DNA of 64,000 nt from Streptomyces sp. NRRL F-5727. GTDB lineage: Bacteria; Actinomycetota; Actinomycetes; Streptomycetales; Streptomycetaceae. The stretch covers positions 1-64,000 of the forward strand of contig NZ_JOGX01000002.1 of NCBI RefSeq assembly GCF_000719555.1. Direction: 5' to 3'. This document shows, in pieces, positions 9,854-18,289 of the stretch (positions within the stretch are counted from its first letter, which is position 1; each line of letters opens with the position of its first letter). Both the position numbers and the translations under genes were made by a program. A model generated the notes under the pieces. The model made no database searches. It was not told where the DNA came from and saw nothing but the letters and a program-made list of their open reading frames with translations.

Positions 9854-9891
9854 CGAGGGCCGCCGGGACCGAGAGGTTCCGGCGGCCCTCG
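9854..9891. terminator. bidirectional terminator between lgt and the CoA lyase operon
   Basis: CGAGGGCCGCCGGGACC (9854-9870) pairs with GGTTCCGGCGGCCCTCG (9875-9891) with one G-T pair and a 4-nt loop. It lies between two convergent genes and can serve both. Confidence 0.85.
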
Positions 9892-9909
9892 TGCGTGTCC
9901 GGGCGCGGA

Positions 9910-10749
9910 TCAGCCGGCGCGCTCCGCGAGGGCGAGGACCCGGTGGGCGCCCGCCACCACCGCCGCGTCCACGAACCGGCCGTCCGCCAGGGCCAGCGCG
10001 CCCCGGTCGGCCGTGGCCGCCGCCACCACCTCGCGGGCCGCGTCGACCTCCTGCGCGGTCGGCAGATAGGCCCGCTCGATCACCGGGAGCTGCCGGGGGT
10101 GGATCGCGGCCCGGCCGAGGAAGCCGAGCGCCCGGCCCCGGGCGCAGCCGGCGGCGAGCGCGTCGAGGTCGGCGACGTCCGCGTGGACCGACTGGACCGG
10201 CGGCGGCAGCGCGGCCGCCCGGGCGGCGACCACGACCCGGCTGCGCGGCCAGTCGAGGCCGCTGTCGTCGCGCACCCCCAGGTCGGCCCGGAGGTCGGCC
10301 TCGCCGAGGGAGAGGCCGCGGACGGCCGGGTGGGCGGTGGCGATGGCGTACGCCTGCTCCACGGCCAGGGCGTTCTCCAGGAGCGGGTAGAGCGGGAGAC
10401 CGGGGGCGAGCTCGCTGATCCGGTGGATGTCAGTGGCGTGTGTCACCTTGGGGACACGGAGACCGCCGAGGCCGGGGAGGGAGGCCAGGACGGGGATGTC
10501 GCGCGGGGTGTGGATGCGGACGTGCACCGGGACGGGGTGGGCGTCGGAGAGCAGATCGACGGTGGCGTCGAGGGCGTACGCCTTGCGGTCCGGGGCGACC
10601 GCGTCCTCCAGGTCGACGATGACCACGTCGGCGCCGGAGCCGAGCGCCTTGCGGACCACGTCGGGGCGGTCGCCGGGGGCGTACAGCCAGGTGAGGGGGA
10701 GTCTGCGGCCCCGGTGCCGCAGGCCGTCCACGGCGCCCGGGGCGCTCAT
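9910..10749 (-). CDS. HpcH/HpaI-citrate lyase beta-like CoA ester lyase
   Basis: This 279-residue TIM-barrel protein is the last gene of the seven-gene minus-strand operon. 'LTWLYAPGDRPDVVRKAL' and 'GADVVIVDLEDAVAPDRK' carry the conserved acyl-CoA and Mg-binding residues of the CitE-like family. 'VRIHTPRD', 'LRVPKVTHATDI', 'PLLENALAV' and 'GLSLGEADLRADLG' follow in family order. The short form suggests a stand-alone lyase or thioesterase acting on a beta-hydroxy or malyl/citramalyl-type CoA ester rather than a citrate lyase complex subunit; no CitD/CitF is nearby. Its ATG overlaps the CaiB stop by 4 nt. The substrate is unknown; pairing with a CoA-transferase suggests activation of an organic acid, then C-C cleavage. 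Confidence 0.85.
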   Translation of the reverse strand: MSAPGAVDGLRHRGRRLPLTWLYAPGDRPDVVRKALGSGADVVIVDLEDAVAPDRKAYALDATVDLLSDAHPVPVHVRIHTPRDIPVLASLPGLGGLRVPKVTHATDIHRISELAPGLPLYPLLENALAVEQAYAIATAHPAVRGLSLGEADLRADLGVRDDSGLDWPRSRVVVAARAAALPPPVQSVHADVADLDALAAGCARGRALGFLGRAAIHPRQLPVIERAYLPTAQEVDAAREVVAAATADRGALALADGRFVDAAVVAGAHRVLALAERAG

Positions 10750-11981
10750 ACCGCCCCCTGGGCGCGCAGGGCGGCGATCTCGGCCGGGGTGAGGCCGGCC
10801 GCCGTCAGGACCTCGTCGGTGTCGGCGCCGTGCGGGCGGCCGGCCCAGCGGATGCCGCCCGGGGTCTCGGAGAGCCGGAAGAGCACGTTCTGCATCCGGA
10901 TCGGGCCGAGCTCCGGGTCGGGGACCTCGGTGACCGTGCCGAGCGCCTGGTACTGGGGGTCGGCGAGGACGTCCCGGACGTCGTAGACCGGGGCGATCGC
11001 CGCCTCCGCCTTCTCGAAGGCGGCCATGGCCTCGTCGCGGGTGTGGCGGGCGATCCACGAGCCGACCGCCTCGTCGAGGACGTCGGCGTGCGCGGCCCGG
11101 CCCGAGCCGTCGGCGAACCACGGCTCGTCGATCAGCTCGGCCCGGTCCACCAGGCGCATCACGCGTTCGGCGATGGACTGCGCCGAGGTGGAGACGGCCA
11201 CCCAGGAGCCGTCGGAGGTCCGGTAGGTGTTGCGGGGGGCGTTGTTGCGGGAGCGGTTGCCGGTGCGCGGCTGGACGTAGCCGAGCTGGTCGTACCAGAG
11301 GGGGTGGGGGCCGATGACGGAGAGCATCGGTTCGATGATGGCCATGTCCACGACCTGGCCGTGGCCGGTCGTCGTCCTCGCGGTGAGCGCGGTCATCACC
11401 GCGTACGCGGTGGCGAGGGCGGCGATCGAGTCGGCGAGGCCGAAGGGGGGCAGGGTCGGCGGCCCCTCCGGCTCGCCGGTGATGGCGGCGAAGCCGCTCA
11501 TCGCCTCGGCGAGGGTGCCGAAGCCGGGGCGGTGGGCGTACGGGCCGAACTGGCCGAAGCCGGTGACCCGGGCGAGGACGAGCCGGGGGTTGACCGTGGA
11601 CAGCTCCTCCCAGCCCAGACCCCAGCGTTCCAGGGTGCCCGGGCGGAAGTTCTCCACGATCACGTCGGCGTCGGCGGCCAGCCGGAGCAGGGCGTCCCGG
11701 CCGCCGGGGGTGGACAGGTCGAGGGTGACGGTCCGCTTGTTGCGGCCCAGGACCTTCCACCACAGGCCCACCCCGTCCTTGGCCGGGCCGTGGCCCCGGG
11801 ACGGGTCGGGCTTGCGGGGGTGCTCGACCTTCACGACGTCGGCGCCGAAGTCGCCGAGCATCATGGCGGCCAGCGGCCCGGCGAAGAGCGTCGCCAGATC
11901 GAGGACCCGCAGCCCCTGGAGCGGCGGGACCTTCGCGGCGGGGGGAGAGGCGGGGGCGGGGGGCGCGGTGGGGGTGGTCAT
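10746..11981 (-). CDS. CaiB/BaiF (family III) CoA-transferase
   Basis: The 411-residue enzyme moves CoA between acyl-CoA and a free carboxylic acid. The N-terminal 'LQGLRVLDLATLFAGPLAAMMLGDFGADVVKVE' region fits the family, and the catalytic aspartate that forms the aspartyl-CoA anhydride is D184 in 'PPFGLADSIAAL'. 'VIVENFRPGTLERWG', 'TGFGQFGPYAHRPGF' and 'NNAPRNTYRTSDGSW' are also family landmarks. Length and motifs are complete. It starts inside the ribokinase stop (11978-11981) and ends inside the CoA lyase start (10746-10749), so expression is tightly coupled on both sides. The substrate acid is not deducible. Confidence 0.92.
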   Translation of the reverse strand: MTTPTAPPAPASPPAAKVPPLQGLRVLDLATLFAGPLAAMMLGDFGADVVKVEHPRKPDPSRGHGPAKDGVGLWWKVLGRNKRTVTLDLSTPGGRDALLRLAADADVIVENFRPGTLERWGLGWEELSTVNPRLVLARVTGFGQFGPYAHRPGFGTLAEAMSGFAAITGEPEGPPTLPPFGLADSIAALATAYAVMTALTARTTTGHGQVVDMAIIEPMLSVIGPHPLWYDQLGYVQPRTGNRSRNNAPRNTYRTSDGSWVAVSTSAQSIAERVMRLVDRAELIDEPWFADGSGRAAHADVLDEAVGSWIARHTRDEAMAAFEKAEAAIAPVYDVRDVLADPQYQALGTVTEVPDPELGPIRMQNVLFRLSETPGGIRWAGRPHGADTDEVLTAAGLTPAEIAALRAQGAV

Positions 11982-12898
11982 ACGGGATCGGCCTCCAGGG
12001 ACTCGGGGGTGTCGAGGGCCGCGTCGATCTCGGTGCGGTACGGCATCGAGGTCGAGGCGCCCTCGCGCCGGACGGAGAGCGCGGCGGCCGTGCCGGCCCG
12101 GGTGAGGGCCTCCGGCATCGGCAGGCCCTCGGCGACCGCGACCGCGAGGGCGCCGACGAAGGTGTCGCCGGCGGCGGTGGTGTCGACGGCCCGCACCCGG
12201 GGGGCGGGCACGGTGAGCGGTTCCGCGCCGCGTGCCACGTAGAGGCAGCCGGCCGCGCCGAGGGTGACGACCACCTCGGGCACCGCGTCGAGGAGGGCGA
12301 GCGCGGCGGCGTGCGGGTCGGTGCGGCCGGTGAGCGCGACGGCCTCGTGCTCGTTGGGCACCAACAGGTCGGTGACGTCGAAGAGTTCGGGCGGCAGCGG
12401 CTGGGCCGGCGCCGGGGTGAGGACGGTGCGGACGCCGCGGTCGTGGGCGTGGGCGGCGCCCTCGACGACGACGGAGAGGGGGAGTTCGAGCTGGAGGAGG
12501 AGCAGCTGGGCGGAGGCGATCAGGGCCTCGTCGCCGGCGGTGAGGGAGGTGACGGTGGCGTTGGCGCCGGGGACGACGACGATCGCGTTGCCGCCCTCGT
12601 CGTCGACGACGATGTGCGCGGTGCCGGACGGGCCCTCGACGGTGCGGAGCAGGTCGGTGTCGACGGAGGAGTGCTCCAGGACGTCCCGGAGCCGGTAGCC
12701 GAAGTCGTCGGCGCCGACCGCGCCGATCAGGGCGACCTCGCCGCCCGCGCGGGCGGCGGCGACCGCCTGGTTGGCGCCCTTGCCGCCGGGGATCGTGCGG
12801 AACGCGCGGCCGGTGACGGTCTCGCCGCGTGCCGGGGCCTTCGCCACGTAGGCGACGAGGTCCATGTTGGTGCTCCCGAGCACCACGATGCTGGTCAT
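11978..12898 (-). CDS. rbsK: ribokinase (PfkB family)
   Basis: The 306-residue PfkB-fold sugar kinase has the ribokinase N-terminus 'VVLGSTNMDLVAYV', the substrate loop 'TIPGGKGANQAVAAARAGG', and the anion hole/catalytic base 'DTTAAGDTFVGAL'. 'TPAPAQPLPPELFDVTDLLV' followed by 'PNEHEA' is also ribokinase-like. The likely reaction is D-ribose + ATP to ribose-5-phosphate. It sits directly after four ADP-ribosylglycohydrolase-fold genes and overlaps the last by 4 nt, which suggests it captures ribose released by them. No ribose ABC transporter or LacI-type RbsR lies nearby. Confidence 0.93.
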   Translation of the reverse strand: MTSIVVLGSTNMDLVAYVAKAPARGETVTGRAFRTIPGGKGANQAVAAARAGGEVALIGAVGADDFGYRLRDVLEHSSVDTDLLRTVEGPSGTAHIVVDDEGGNAIVVVPGANATVTSLTAGDEALIASAQLLLLQLELPLSVVVEGAAHAHDRGVRTVLTPAPAQPLPPELFDVTDLLVPNEHEAVALTGRTDPHAAALALLDAVPEVVVTLGAAGCLYVARGAEPLTVPAPRVRAVDTTAAGDTFVGALAVAVAEGLPMPEALTRAGTAAALSVRREGASTSMPYRTEIDAALDTPESLEADPV

Positions 12899-14358
12899 GG
12901 GCGTACTGCCTCCAGGTGGGTCAGGTCGGCGAGGGTGTCGAAGCCGGTGCCGTCGAAGCCCGGCACCGAGGTGGCGAGCCGGTTCTTCAGGGGGGAGGTC
13001 CAGCGGTCCGGCAGCCGGGCCGGGTGGCCGGCGAGGAGGCCGGCGACCGAGCCGGCGGTGGCGCCGTTGGAGTCGGTGTCCCAGCCGCCGGAGACGGCCG
13101 CGCAGATCGAGCGGGTGAAGTCGCCGTCGGCGTGGGTGAGGGCGGCGGCGAGGAGCGCGGAGTTCGGCACGGCATGGACCCAGTGGTACCCGCCGTACCG
13201 GGCGTGCAGCCGGTCCACGACGGTGTCGAACGTGGGGGTGGCGCGGGCGGCGGCGATGCCGTACCGGACGGCCTCGGCGAGCCGGGAGCGGGGCGGGACG
13301 ACGGAGAGTCCGGCGGCGAGCGCCCGGTGGACGTCGGCGGTGCCGCCCGCGGCGGCGGCCACGGTGGCGGCGACGAACAGGGCGCCGTGGACGCCGCTGC
13401 CGGTGTGGCTGAGGACCGCGTCCCGGTGGGCCTGGGCGGCGGCCGCGGCGGGGTCGCCGGGGTGGGTCCAGCCGTGGACGTCGGCCCGGATCTGGGCGCC
13501 GATCCACTCCCGGAAGGGGTTGCGGCGGACGGCGGTCAGCGGTGGCTCGATCCCGTCCAGGAGGTTGCGGTAGGCGATCCGCTCGGCGGTGAAGGTGCGG
13601 CCGGCGGGGAGTTCGTCGAGCCAGAGGTGGGCCACGTCGGCGGTGGTGAAGCCGCGGCCGTGGCGGCGGAGGAGGAGCAGGGCGAGGAGGGGGTAGTTGA
13701 GGTCGTCGTCCTCGGGCATGCCGTCGATGGTCTCGGCGAGCGAGGTGGCGGCGGAGCGGCGGTTCCAGGGGTGGGCGGCCAGCAGCTCCGGCGGCACCCC
13801 GCGGGCGGTGAACCAGTCGTCGAGCGGCCAGTTCCCGGCGGCCCGGGCGAGCGCGCGGATCGCGTCGAGCGGCAGCTTCTCGACGGGCTTCCCGAGCAGG
13901 CACCCGGCGGCCCGCCCGAGCCAGGCGGCGTGCAGGCGGTCGCGGAGGGCCGGGTCCTCGGTGGCGCCGGGGAGCGGGGCGGGCCGGTCGGGGCAGGCGG
14001 CGGTGATCGCGTCGAGGCCGGTGGGTTCGTCGGGGGCGAGGGGCGAGGGGAGGGCGGCCAGCTCGTCGAGCAGCTCCTCGGCGAGCGGCCGCAGCTCGGG
14101 CCGGGGGACGGGCGAGGCGCCTGCGGCGGGCGGTGCGGGGTCCCCGCCGGCCGCGTACCAGCGCGCCGCGATCTCCCGCGCGTCCCGCCCGTCCTCGGCC
14201 GCCTGGCGCAGCTCGTGCCCGACGAGGTCCTCGGGCTGCACCCAGGTGAGGCGCACGGTGGCGGCCTCCGGCCGGCCCCCGGCCCGGACCTCGGCGCCCG
14301 ACGCCCCGGTTCTGGTGCCCGGGGGGTGGGCCGGGTGGCTGAGGGTGGTGTCCGTCAT
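12895..14358 (-). CDS. ADP-ribosylglycohydrolase family protein D (487 aa)
   Basis: This is the fourth ADP-ribosylglycohydrolase-fold gene of the operon. An N-terminal extension of about 150 residues ('VRLTWVQPEDLVGHELRQA', then a Pro/Ala-rich section) precedes the catalytic domain. The domain opens with 'RLHAAWLGRAAGCLLGKPVEKL' and has 'MPEDDDLNYPLLALLLL' (first metal-binding Asp cluster) and 'SGGWDTDSNGATAGSVAGLL' (second cluster D-T-D-S). The family hydrolyses ADP-ribose or other ribosyl linkages with two Mg ions in the cytoplasm. GKPVE replaces the usual GDALG. Its start lies within the stop of gene C and its stop within the ribokinase start. The substrate is unknown. Confidence 0.88.
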   Translation of the reverse strand: MTDTTLSHPAHPPGTRTGASGAEVRAGGRPEAATVRLTWVQPEDLVGHELRQAAEDGRDAREIAARWYAAGGDPAPPAAGASPVPRPELRPLAEELLDELAALPSPLAPDEPTGLDAITAACPDRPAPLPGATEDPALRDRLHAAWLGRAAGCLLGKPVEKLPLDAIRALARAAGNWPLDDWFTARGVPPELLAAHPWNRRSAATSLAETIDGMPEDDDLNYPLLALLLLRRHGRGFTTADVAHLWLDELPAGRTFTAERIAYRNLLDGIEPPLTAVRRNPFREWIGAQIRADVHGWTHPGDPAAAAAQAHRDAVLSHTGSGVHGALFVAATVAAAAGGTADVHRALAAGLSVVPPRSRLAEAVRYGIAAARATPTFDTVVDRLHARYGGYHWVHAVPNSALLAAALTHADGDFTRSICAAVSGGWDTDSNGATAGSVAGLLAGHPARLPDRWTSPLKNRLATSVPGFDGTGFDTLADLTHLEAVRP

Positions 14359-15506
14359 CGGGACGGGTCCGTGAGGGCGGCGCGGGCGGACTCGTGGGCG
14401 CGGCGGCGGGCGGTGTCGCGGGCGAAGACCTCGTGGGCGACGGCGGTCAGGGACCGCGCCGGGGCGTGCAGGTCGAGGCGGCTGGCCTCCGCCACCCGCT
14501 TCGCCCAGTCCGCGGGGACGGCCGCCTCGCCGTGCAGGGCGCCGGCGATCGCGCCCGCCATGGTGGCGATGGAGTCGCAGTCGCGGCCGTAGTTGACCGC
14601 GCCGAGGACCGTACGGCGGTAGTCGCCCTCGCCGACCAGGAGCATGCCGAGCGCGATCGGCAGTTCCTCGATGGAGTGGAGGCGGGAGGGGCGGCGGGCG
14701 CCGAGGCCGGGGTTGCGGTAGTCGGGGCCGACGGAGTCGTACGGGGCGACCGCCTTGCGGAGCGGTACGAGCGCGGTCTCGAAGTCGCGGTGCCGGTCGG
14801 CGACTTCGGCGACTGCCTCGATCGCGGCGCGGGTGCCGTCCTTGGCGAGGCCGAGGACGGTGTCGACGACCGTGCGCGGGCCGGCGCCGGGGACGCAGGC
14901 CGCCGCGACCGCCGCCGCGAAGACGCCCGCCGCCTCGCGGCCGTACGAGGACTGGTGGGCGCCCGCGACGTCGATCGCCTCGGCGTAGGCGCCGTCCGGG
15001 TCGGCCGCGTTGACCAGGCCGACCGGGGCCATGTACATCGCGGCGCCGCAGTTGACGATGTTTCCGGTGCCGGCCTCGCGGGGGTCGTGGTGCCCGTAGT
15101 GGAGGCGGGCGACGATCCACTTCTCGGCGAGGAAGATCCGCTGGAGGGGGAGGGCCTCCGCCTCCAGTTCGGGGATCCACACGGGGGTGCCCATGAGTTC
15201 GGGGACGAGGTGGTCCGCGACGGCGTACGCGTCGAGGTGGTCGCGGACCCTCTCGTACACCCGGATCAGCGCGTGGGTCATCAGGGTGTCGTCGGTGACG
15301 TGCCCGTCGCCCTTGTGATACGGGGCGATGGGGCGGGCGGTGCGCCAGGAGTCGCCGTTCCAGGGGCCGACGACGCCGGTGACGCGGCCGCCGTGGCGTT
15401 CGGCGATCTGCTCGGGGGTGTACCCCTCCACGGGGCCGCCGAGGGCGTCGCCCACGGCGGCACCGAGGAGACTTCCGGTGATCCGGTCATCCAGTGTGGG
15501 TGTCAT
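14355..15506 (-). CDS. ADP-ribosylglycohydrolase family protein C (383 aa)
   Basis: This is the most canonical member of the four. It has 'GSLLGAAVGDALGGPVEGY' at the N-terminus, 'GDGHVTDDTLMTHALIRVY' (first Asp pair) and 'NYGRDCDSIATMAGAIAGAL' (second Asp pair), spaced as in crystallin J1/ADP-ribosylglycohydrolase enzymes. An insertion with 'GTGNIVNCGAAMYMAPVGLV' lines the pocket. ATG 15506 is preferred: AGGTGG sits about 11 nt upstream, and the upstream gene overlaps by 20 nt. A GTG at 15521 would add five residues. All metal ligands expected for hydrolase activity are present, so this is probably an active ribosyl hydrolase. Confidence 0.9.
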   Translation of the reverse strand: MTPTLDDRITGSLLGAAVGDALGGPVEGYTPEQIAERHGGRVTGVVGPWNGDSWRTARPIAPYHKGDGHVTDDTLMTHALIRVYERVRDHLDAYAVADHLVPELMGTPVWIPELEAEALPLQRIFLAEKWIVARLHYGHHDPREAGTGNIVNCGAAMYMAPVGLVNAADPDGAYAEAIDVAGAHQSSYGREAAGVFAAAVAAACVPGAGPRTVVDTVLGLAKDGTRAAIEAVAEVADRHRDFETALVPLRKAVAPYDSVGPDYRNPGLGARRPSRLHSIEELPIALGMLLVGEGDYRRTVLGAVNYGRDCDSIATMAGAIAGALHGEAAVPADWAKRVAEASRLDLHAPARSLTAVAHEVFARDTARRRAHESARAALTDPSR

Positions 15507-17022
15507 GTCGGAATTGTCCACCTGGCGGGGCCGGTTCCGTGGTTCCCAGCAGCCCGGCGAGTTCCACCAGGTCCGTGCCGGCGAGCCGGGGGAGCGCGCA
15601 GCCGGACAGCGTCCGGCAGGCGTCCCGCCAGCTCGCCGGGACCGAACGGCCGCCGCCCAGCGCGCCGGTGAGCGCGCCGGCCAGGGCGGGCGCGGAGTCG
15701 GCGACCCGGGAGAGGCAGGCCGCGGCCGGGACCGCGGCCGTCATCGCGCCGCGCGCGGCGACGGTCAGCGCGAGGGCCACCGGGACGGTCTCGGCGGCGG
15801 CGATGCCGTAGCTGTAGACGTGGTCGACGATCTGGTGCTCCAGGAGCGGGACCAGTTCGAAGGCGGAGTCGGCGGTACGGGCCAGCTTCACGGCGTGCCG
15901 GGCGTTGCGGCCGATCTCGGTGACGGGCGGGAGTTCGGCGAGCGCGGCCTCGACGGCGGTGTCGGGGTCGGCGCCGCCGAGGGCCGCCGCGACGGCCGCC
16001 GCGGTGGCGCGGGCGCCGTGCACGCCGTCGCCGTCCTGGGTGTACCGGGCGTCGAACTCGGCGAGTTCGGCGGCGGCGCGCGGGTCGCCGGGGTGGACGA
16101 CGGCGAGGACCGCTGCCCGGACGCAGGCGGCGTCGTCGAAGTAGTGCGGGTTGTCGTGGCCGGTGGCGGGCGGGCGCAGACCGGTGGCCAGGTTGCCGAG
16201 GCCGGCCCGGACCGAGATCCGGGCGCGCAGCGGGAGGACGGCGGACTCGATCTCGGGGGCACGGTCGGCGGCCGCCGCGACCTGGCCCGCGAGGTGGTTC
16301 CAGGCGAGGTCGACGGCGGCGCGGAGGCGGCGCTCGCGGGGGAGGGCGGCGAAGAGCGGGCCGCCGGCGGCCAGGACCGCCTCCGCCGTGAAGGCCGCCC
16401 ACTCGGCGTCGTCGGAGGGGCCGAGGCGGAGGGGCTCGGGGGGCTGGTTCAGGGCGATGGGGACGGGGAGGGTGGTCGTCGCGTTCTGCTCCGCGAAGGT
16501 GTCGAGTTCGCGGGTGAGGCGGCGGGTCCACTCGGGCATGCGGGCGGCGCGGTGGCGTGCGGCGGGCCAGCCGGCGGCGTCGCCCGCGGCGAGGCCGAGG
16601 AGGAGGCCCTCGATCCTCTCGCGGTCCGCCCTGCGCGGCGGCGCGGACCGTGGGGCCTCCTGGGGCGCGCCCCAGGTCCCCGTGGCCTGTGGCGCGGGGG
16701 CCTGGGCGGCGGCGCGTGGTGCCGGGTCGGGGTCCAGCGGGGCGAGGAGCTGCGCGTCGGCGCCCGGCACGGGGGCCGGGTCCAGCGGGGTCAGGAGCTG
16801 CGCGTCGGCGCCCGGCACCGGGGGGAGGTCCAGCGGCGCGTCGGTCGCCGGAGCGGCGCCCGCCATCGGGGGCTGGGCCCACCCTCCCCCGGAGGGGGGA
16901 CCCCCACGCCCCGCGGAACGACGGCCCACGGCGGGTGCGGAACGGGTGTCGGCGGCCGGGGTGGCGGGGGCGGGCGAGCCGGCCGGGGGCGCCGGCTCGG
17001 TCGTGGTCAGGTCGGCGCTCAT
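15487..17022 (-). CDS. divergent ADP-ribosylglycohydrolase family protein B (511 aa)
   Basis: An N-terminal Pro/Ala-rich low-complexity region of about 130 residues contains tandem 16-residue units of the form LDPAPVPGADAQLLAP. The hydrolase-fold domain begins at 'IEGLLLGLAAGDAAGWPAARH'. The first Asp cluster is present ('LGPSDDAEWAAFTAEAVL'), but the C-terminal cluster reads 'CLSRVADSAPALAGALTGAL', where paralogues have GRDxDS or WDTDS. One of the two metal-binding Asp is therefore Val, and the site may be altered or inactive. Its start overlaps gene A by 4 nt. A regulatory or scaffold role beside the active paralogues is possible but is inference. Confidence 0.85.
   Translation of the reverse strand: MSADLTTTEPAPPAGSPAPATPAADTRSAPAVGRRSAGRGGPPSGGGWAQPPMAGAAPATDAPLDLPPVPGADAQLLTPLDPAPVPGADAQLLAPLDPDPAPRAAAQAPAPQATGTWGAPQEAPRSAPPRRADRERIEGLLLGLAAGDAAGWPAARHRAARMPEWTRRLTRELDTFAEQNATTTLPVPIALNQPPEPLRLGPSDDAEWAAFTAEAVLAAGGPLFAALPRERRLRAAVDLAWNHLAGQVAAAADRAPEIESAVLPLRARISVRAGLGNLATGLRPPATGHDNPHYFDDAACVRAAVLAVVHPGDPRAAAELAEFDARYTQDGDGVHGARATAAAVAAALGGADPDTAVEAALAELPPVTEIGRNARHAVKLARTADSAFELVPLLEHQIVDHVYSYGIAAAETVPVALALTVAARGAMTAAVPAAACLSRVADSAPALAGALTGALGGGRSVPASWRDACRTLSGCALPRLAGTDLVELAGLLGTTEPAPPGGQFRHDTHTG
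16732..16836 (-). repeat. 48-bp in-frame tandem repeat in protein B
   Basis: GTCCAGCGG recurs at 16732, 16780 and 16828, exactly 48 nt apart. The two intervening units are nearly identical and encode 16 residues each, so the repeat keeps the reading frame and lengthens the Pro-rich N-terminal linker. Confidence 0.85.
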
Positions 17023-18011
17023 CGGGGGTCCTCTTCGGTCAGGAGGTCGGCCACGTCCAGGACGTGGTAGCCGCGCATGGTGGGGAGGCAGCTGCCGGTC
17101 ACGGGGGTGATGGCGGTGGCCCACTCCTCGGGGATGGCGGTCAGGCCGCCCGCCGCGCCGGCCAGCGCGCCGGCCACCGCCGCCGTGGTGTCGGCGTCGC
17201 GGCCCATGTTCACGGCCGTCAGGACCGCCGTGCGGAAGTCGCCGCGGGCCGCCGCGAAGGCGCCGAAGGCGAGGCCGACGGCCTCCGGGGCCAGGTCGGT
17301 CCACGGGTAGCCGCCGATGACGACCGCCGAGCGGACCTGGCGTTCGCGGGTGAGCGGGTCCGGCTGGACGCGCTGCGCCGCGACCACCGCCCGCCGCAGC
17401 GAGCGGGCCGTCCAGGAGTCCATGGGGATCACCGAGAGGGCCGCCGCGATGACGGACGTGACGCCGGCGCCGGACATGGCCGCCGCGACGCCCGCCGCCA
17501 CCGCCTGGCCGCCGTAGATGCCCTCGCCCTCGTGGCTGACGCTGCCGTCGATGGCGACGAGCCGGGCCGCCTCCGCCGGGCGGCCGGCCGCGAAGACGCC
17601 GAAGGGCGCGGCCCGCATGGCCAGTCCGTCCGACCAGGCGTGCCGGTGCTGGGCGGAGATGGGGGCCGCCAGGCCCCGGCGGAGGTTCTCCAGGGTGCCG
17701 CGCTCGGAGAAGCCCGCGCCGCGGAAGGGGCCCTCGTCGAGGTCGGCGATCCAGCGGTGCCACGCCCGCTCGACGTGGGCGACGGTGAGCGCCGAGCCGT
17801 GCCGGGCGAGCAGCAGCGCCGAGAAGATCGCGTACTCGGTGTCGTCGGTGCCGGCCGGACGGTCCGTCAGGAAGCCCTCGATCCGCCCCCACCTGCGGCG
17901 GATCTCGGAGGGCTTCATGTTCTCGGCGGGGGCGCCGAGCGCGTCGCCGACGGCGAGGCCGAGCAGCGCCCCCCTCGCCCGTTCCCTGGTGTCGCATGTC
18001 GTGGTCACCAT
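17019..18011 (-). CDS. ADP-ribosylglycohydrolase family protein A (330 aa)
   Basis: This is the first gene of the seven-gene operon. A compact catalytic domain starts at once: 'ARGALLGLAVGDALGAPAEN', 'PAGTDDTEYAIFSALLLARHG' (first Asp pair), 'SVSHEGEGIYGGQAVAAGVA', and 'NMGRDADTTAAVAGALAGAAGG' (second Asp pair). All expected Mg ligands are present. The ATG at 18011 has GGAAGGGGCGCGGAG upstream, a strong ribosome site for the first gene of a coupled operon. The 278-nt gap to the divergent VIT gene must contain the operon promoter, but no convincing -35/-10 pair was recognised. The substrate is unknown; ADP-ribose conjugates or other ribosides are the family norm. Confidence 0.9.
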   Translation of the reverse strand: MVTTTCDTRERARGALLGLAVGDALGAPAENMKPSEIRRRWGRIEGFLTDRPAGTDDTEYAIFSALLLARHGSALTVAHVERAWHRWIADLDEGPFRGAGFSERGTLENLRRGLAAPISAQHRHAWSDGLAMRAAPFGVFAAGRPAEAARLVAIDGSVSHEGEGIYGGQAVAAGVAAAMSGAGVTSVIAAALSVIPMDSWTARSLRRAVVAAQRVQPDPLTRERQVRSAVVIGGYPWTDLAPEAVGLAFGAFAAARGDFRTAVLTAVNMGRDADTTAAVAGALAGAAGGLTAIPEEWATAITPVTGSCLPTMRGYHVLDVADLLTEEDPR

Positions 18012-18289
18012 CTCCGCGCCCCTTCCTCGGTGCCCGCACCTCTTCGGCGGTACCCCTTCGCCTGGATCTGTGCCACGACGGGCGGACGACTCGCCGGTGG
18101 ACGGCTTCTGTCACCCGTCTGTCAGTGGGGCGGCGGGGCATGACGGAAGGTCAGGGAAGGGTCACCACACTGAGGCGGGCCTTACTAAGTACGGCCTGCC
18201 TTGCTGGCGGGCCCCTTACATCGCGCGTATTTTCGAGGGTGTTGGGGGGCGGCGGGTACGACCCGGCCCGCCGGAACGAGGGGAGAGCC

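Noticed and set aside
18012..18289. Iron box (IdeR/DmdR1-type) before the VIT transporter
   Set aside because: No sequence close to TTAGGTTAGGCTAACCTAA was found, only scattered TTA/TAA trimers.
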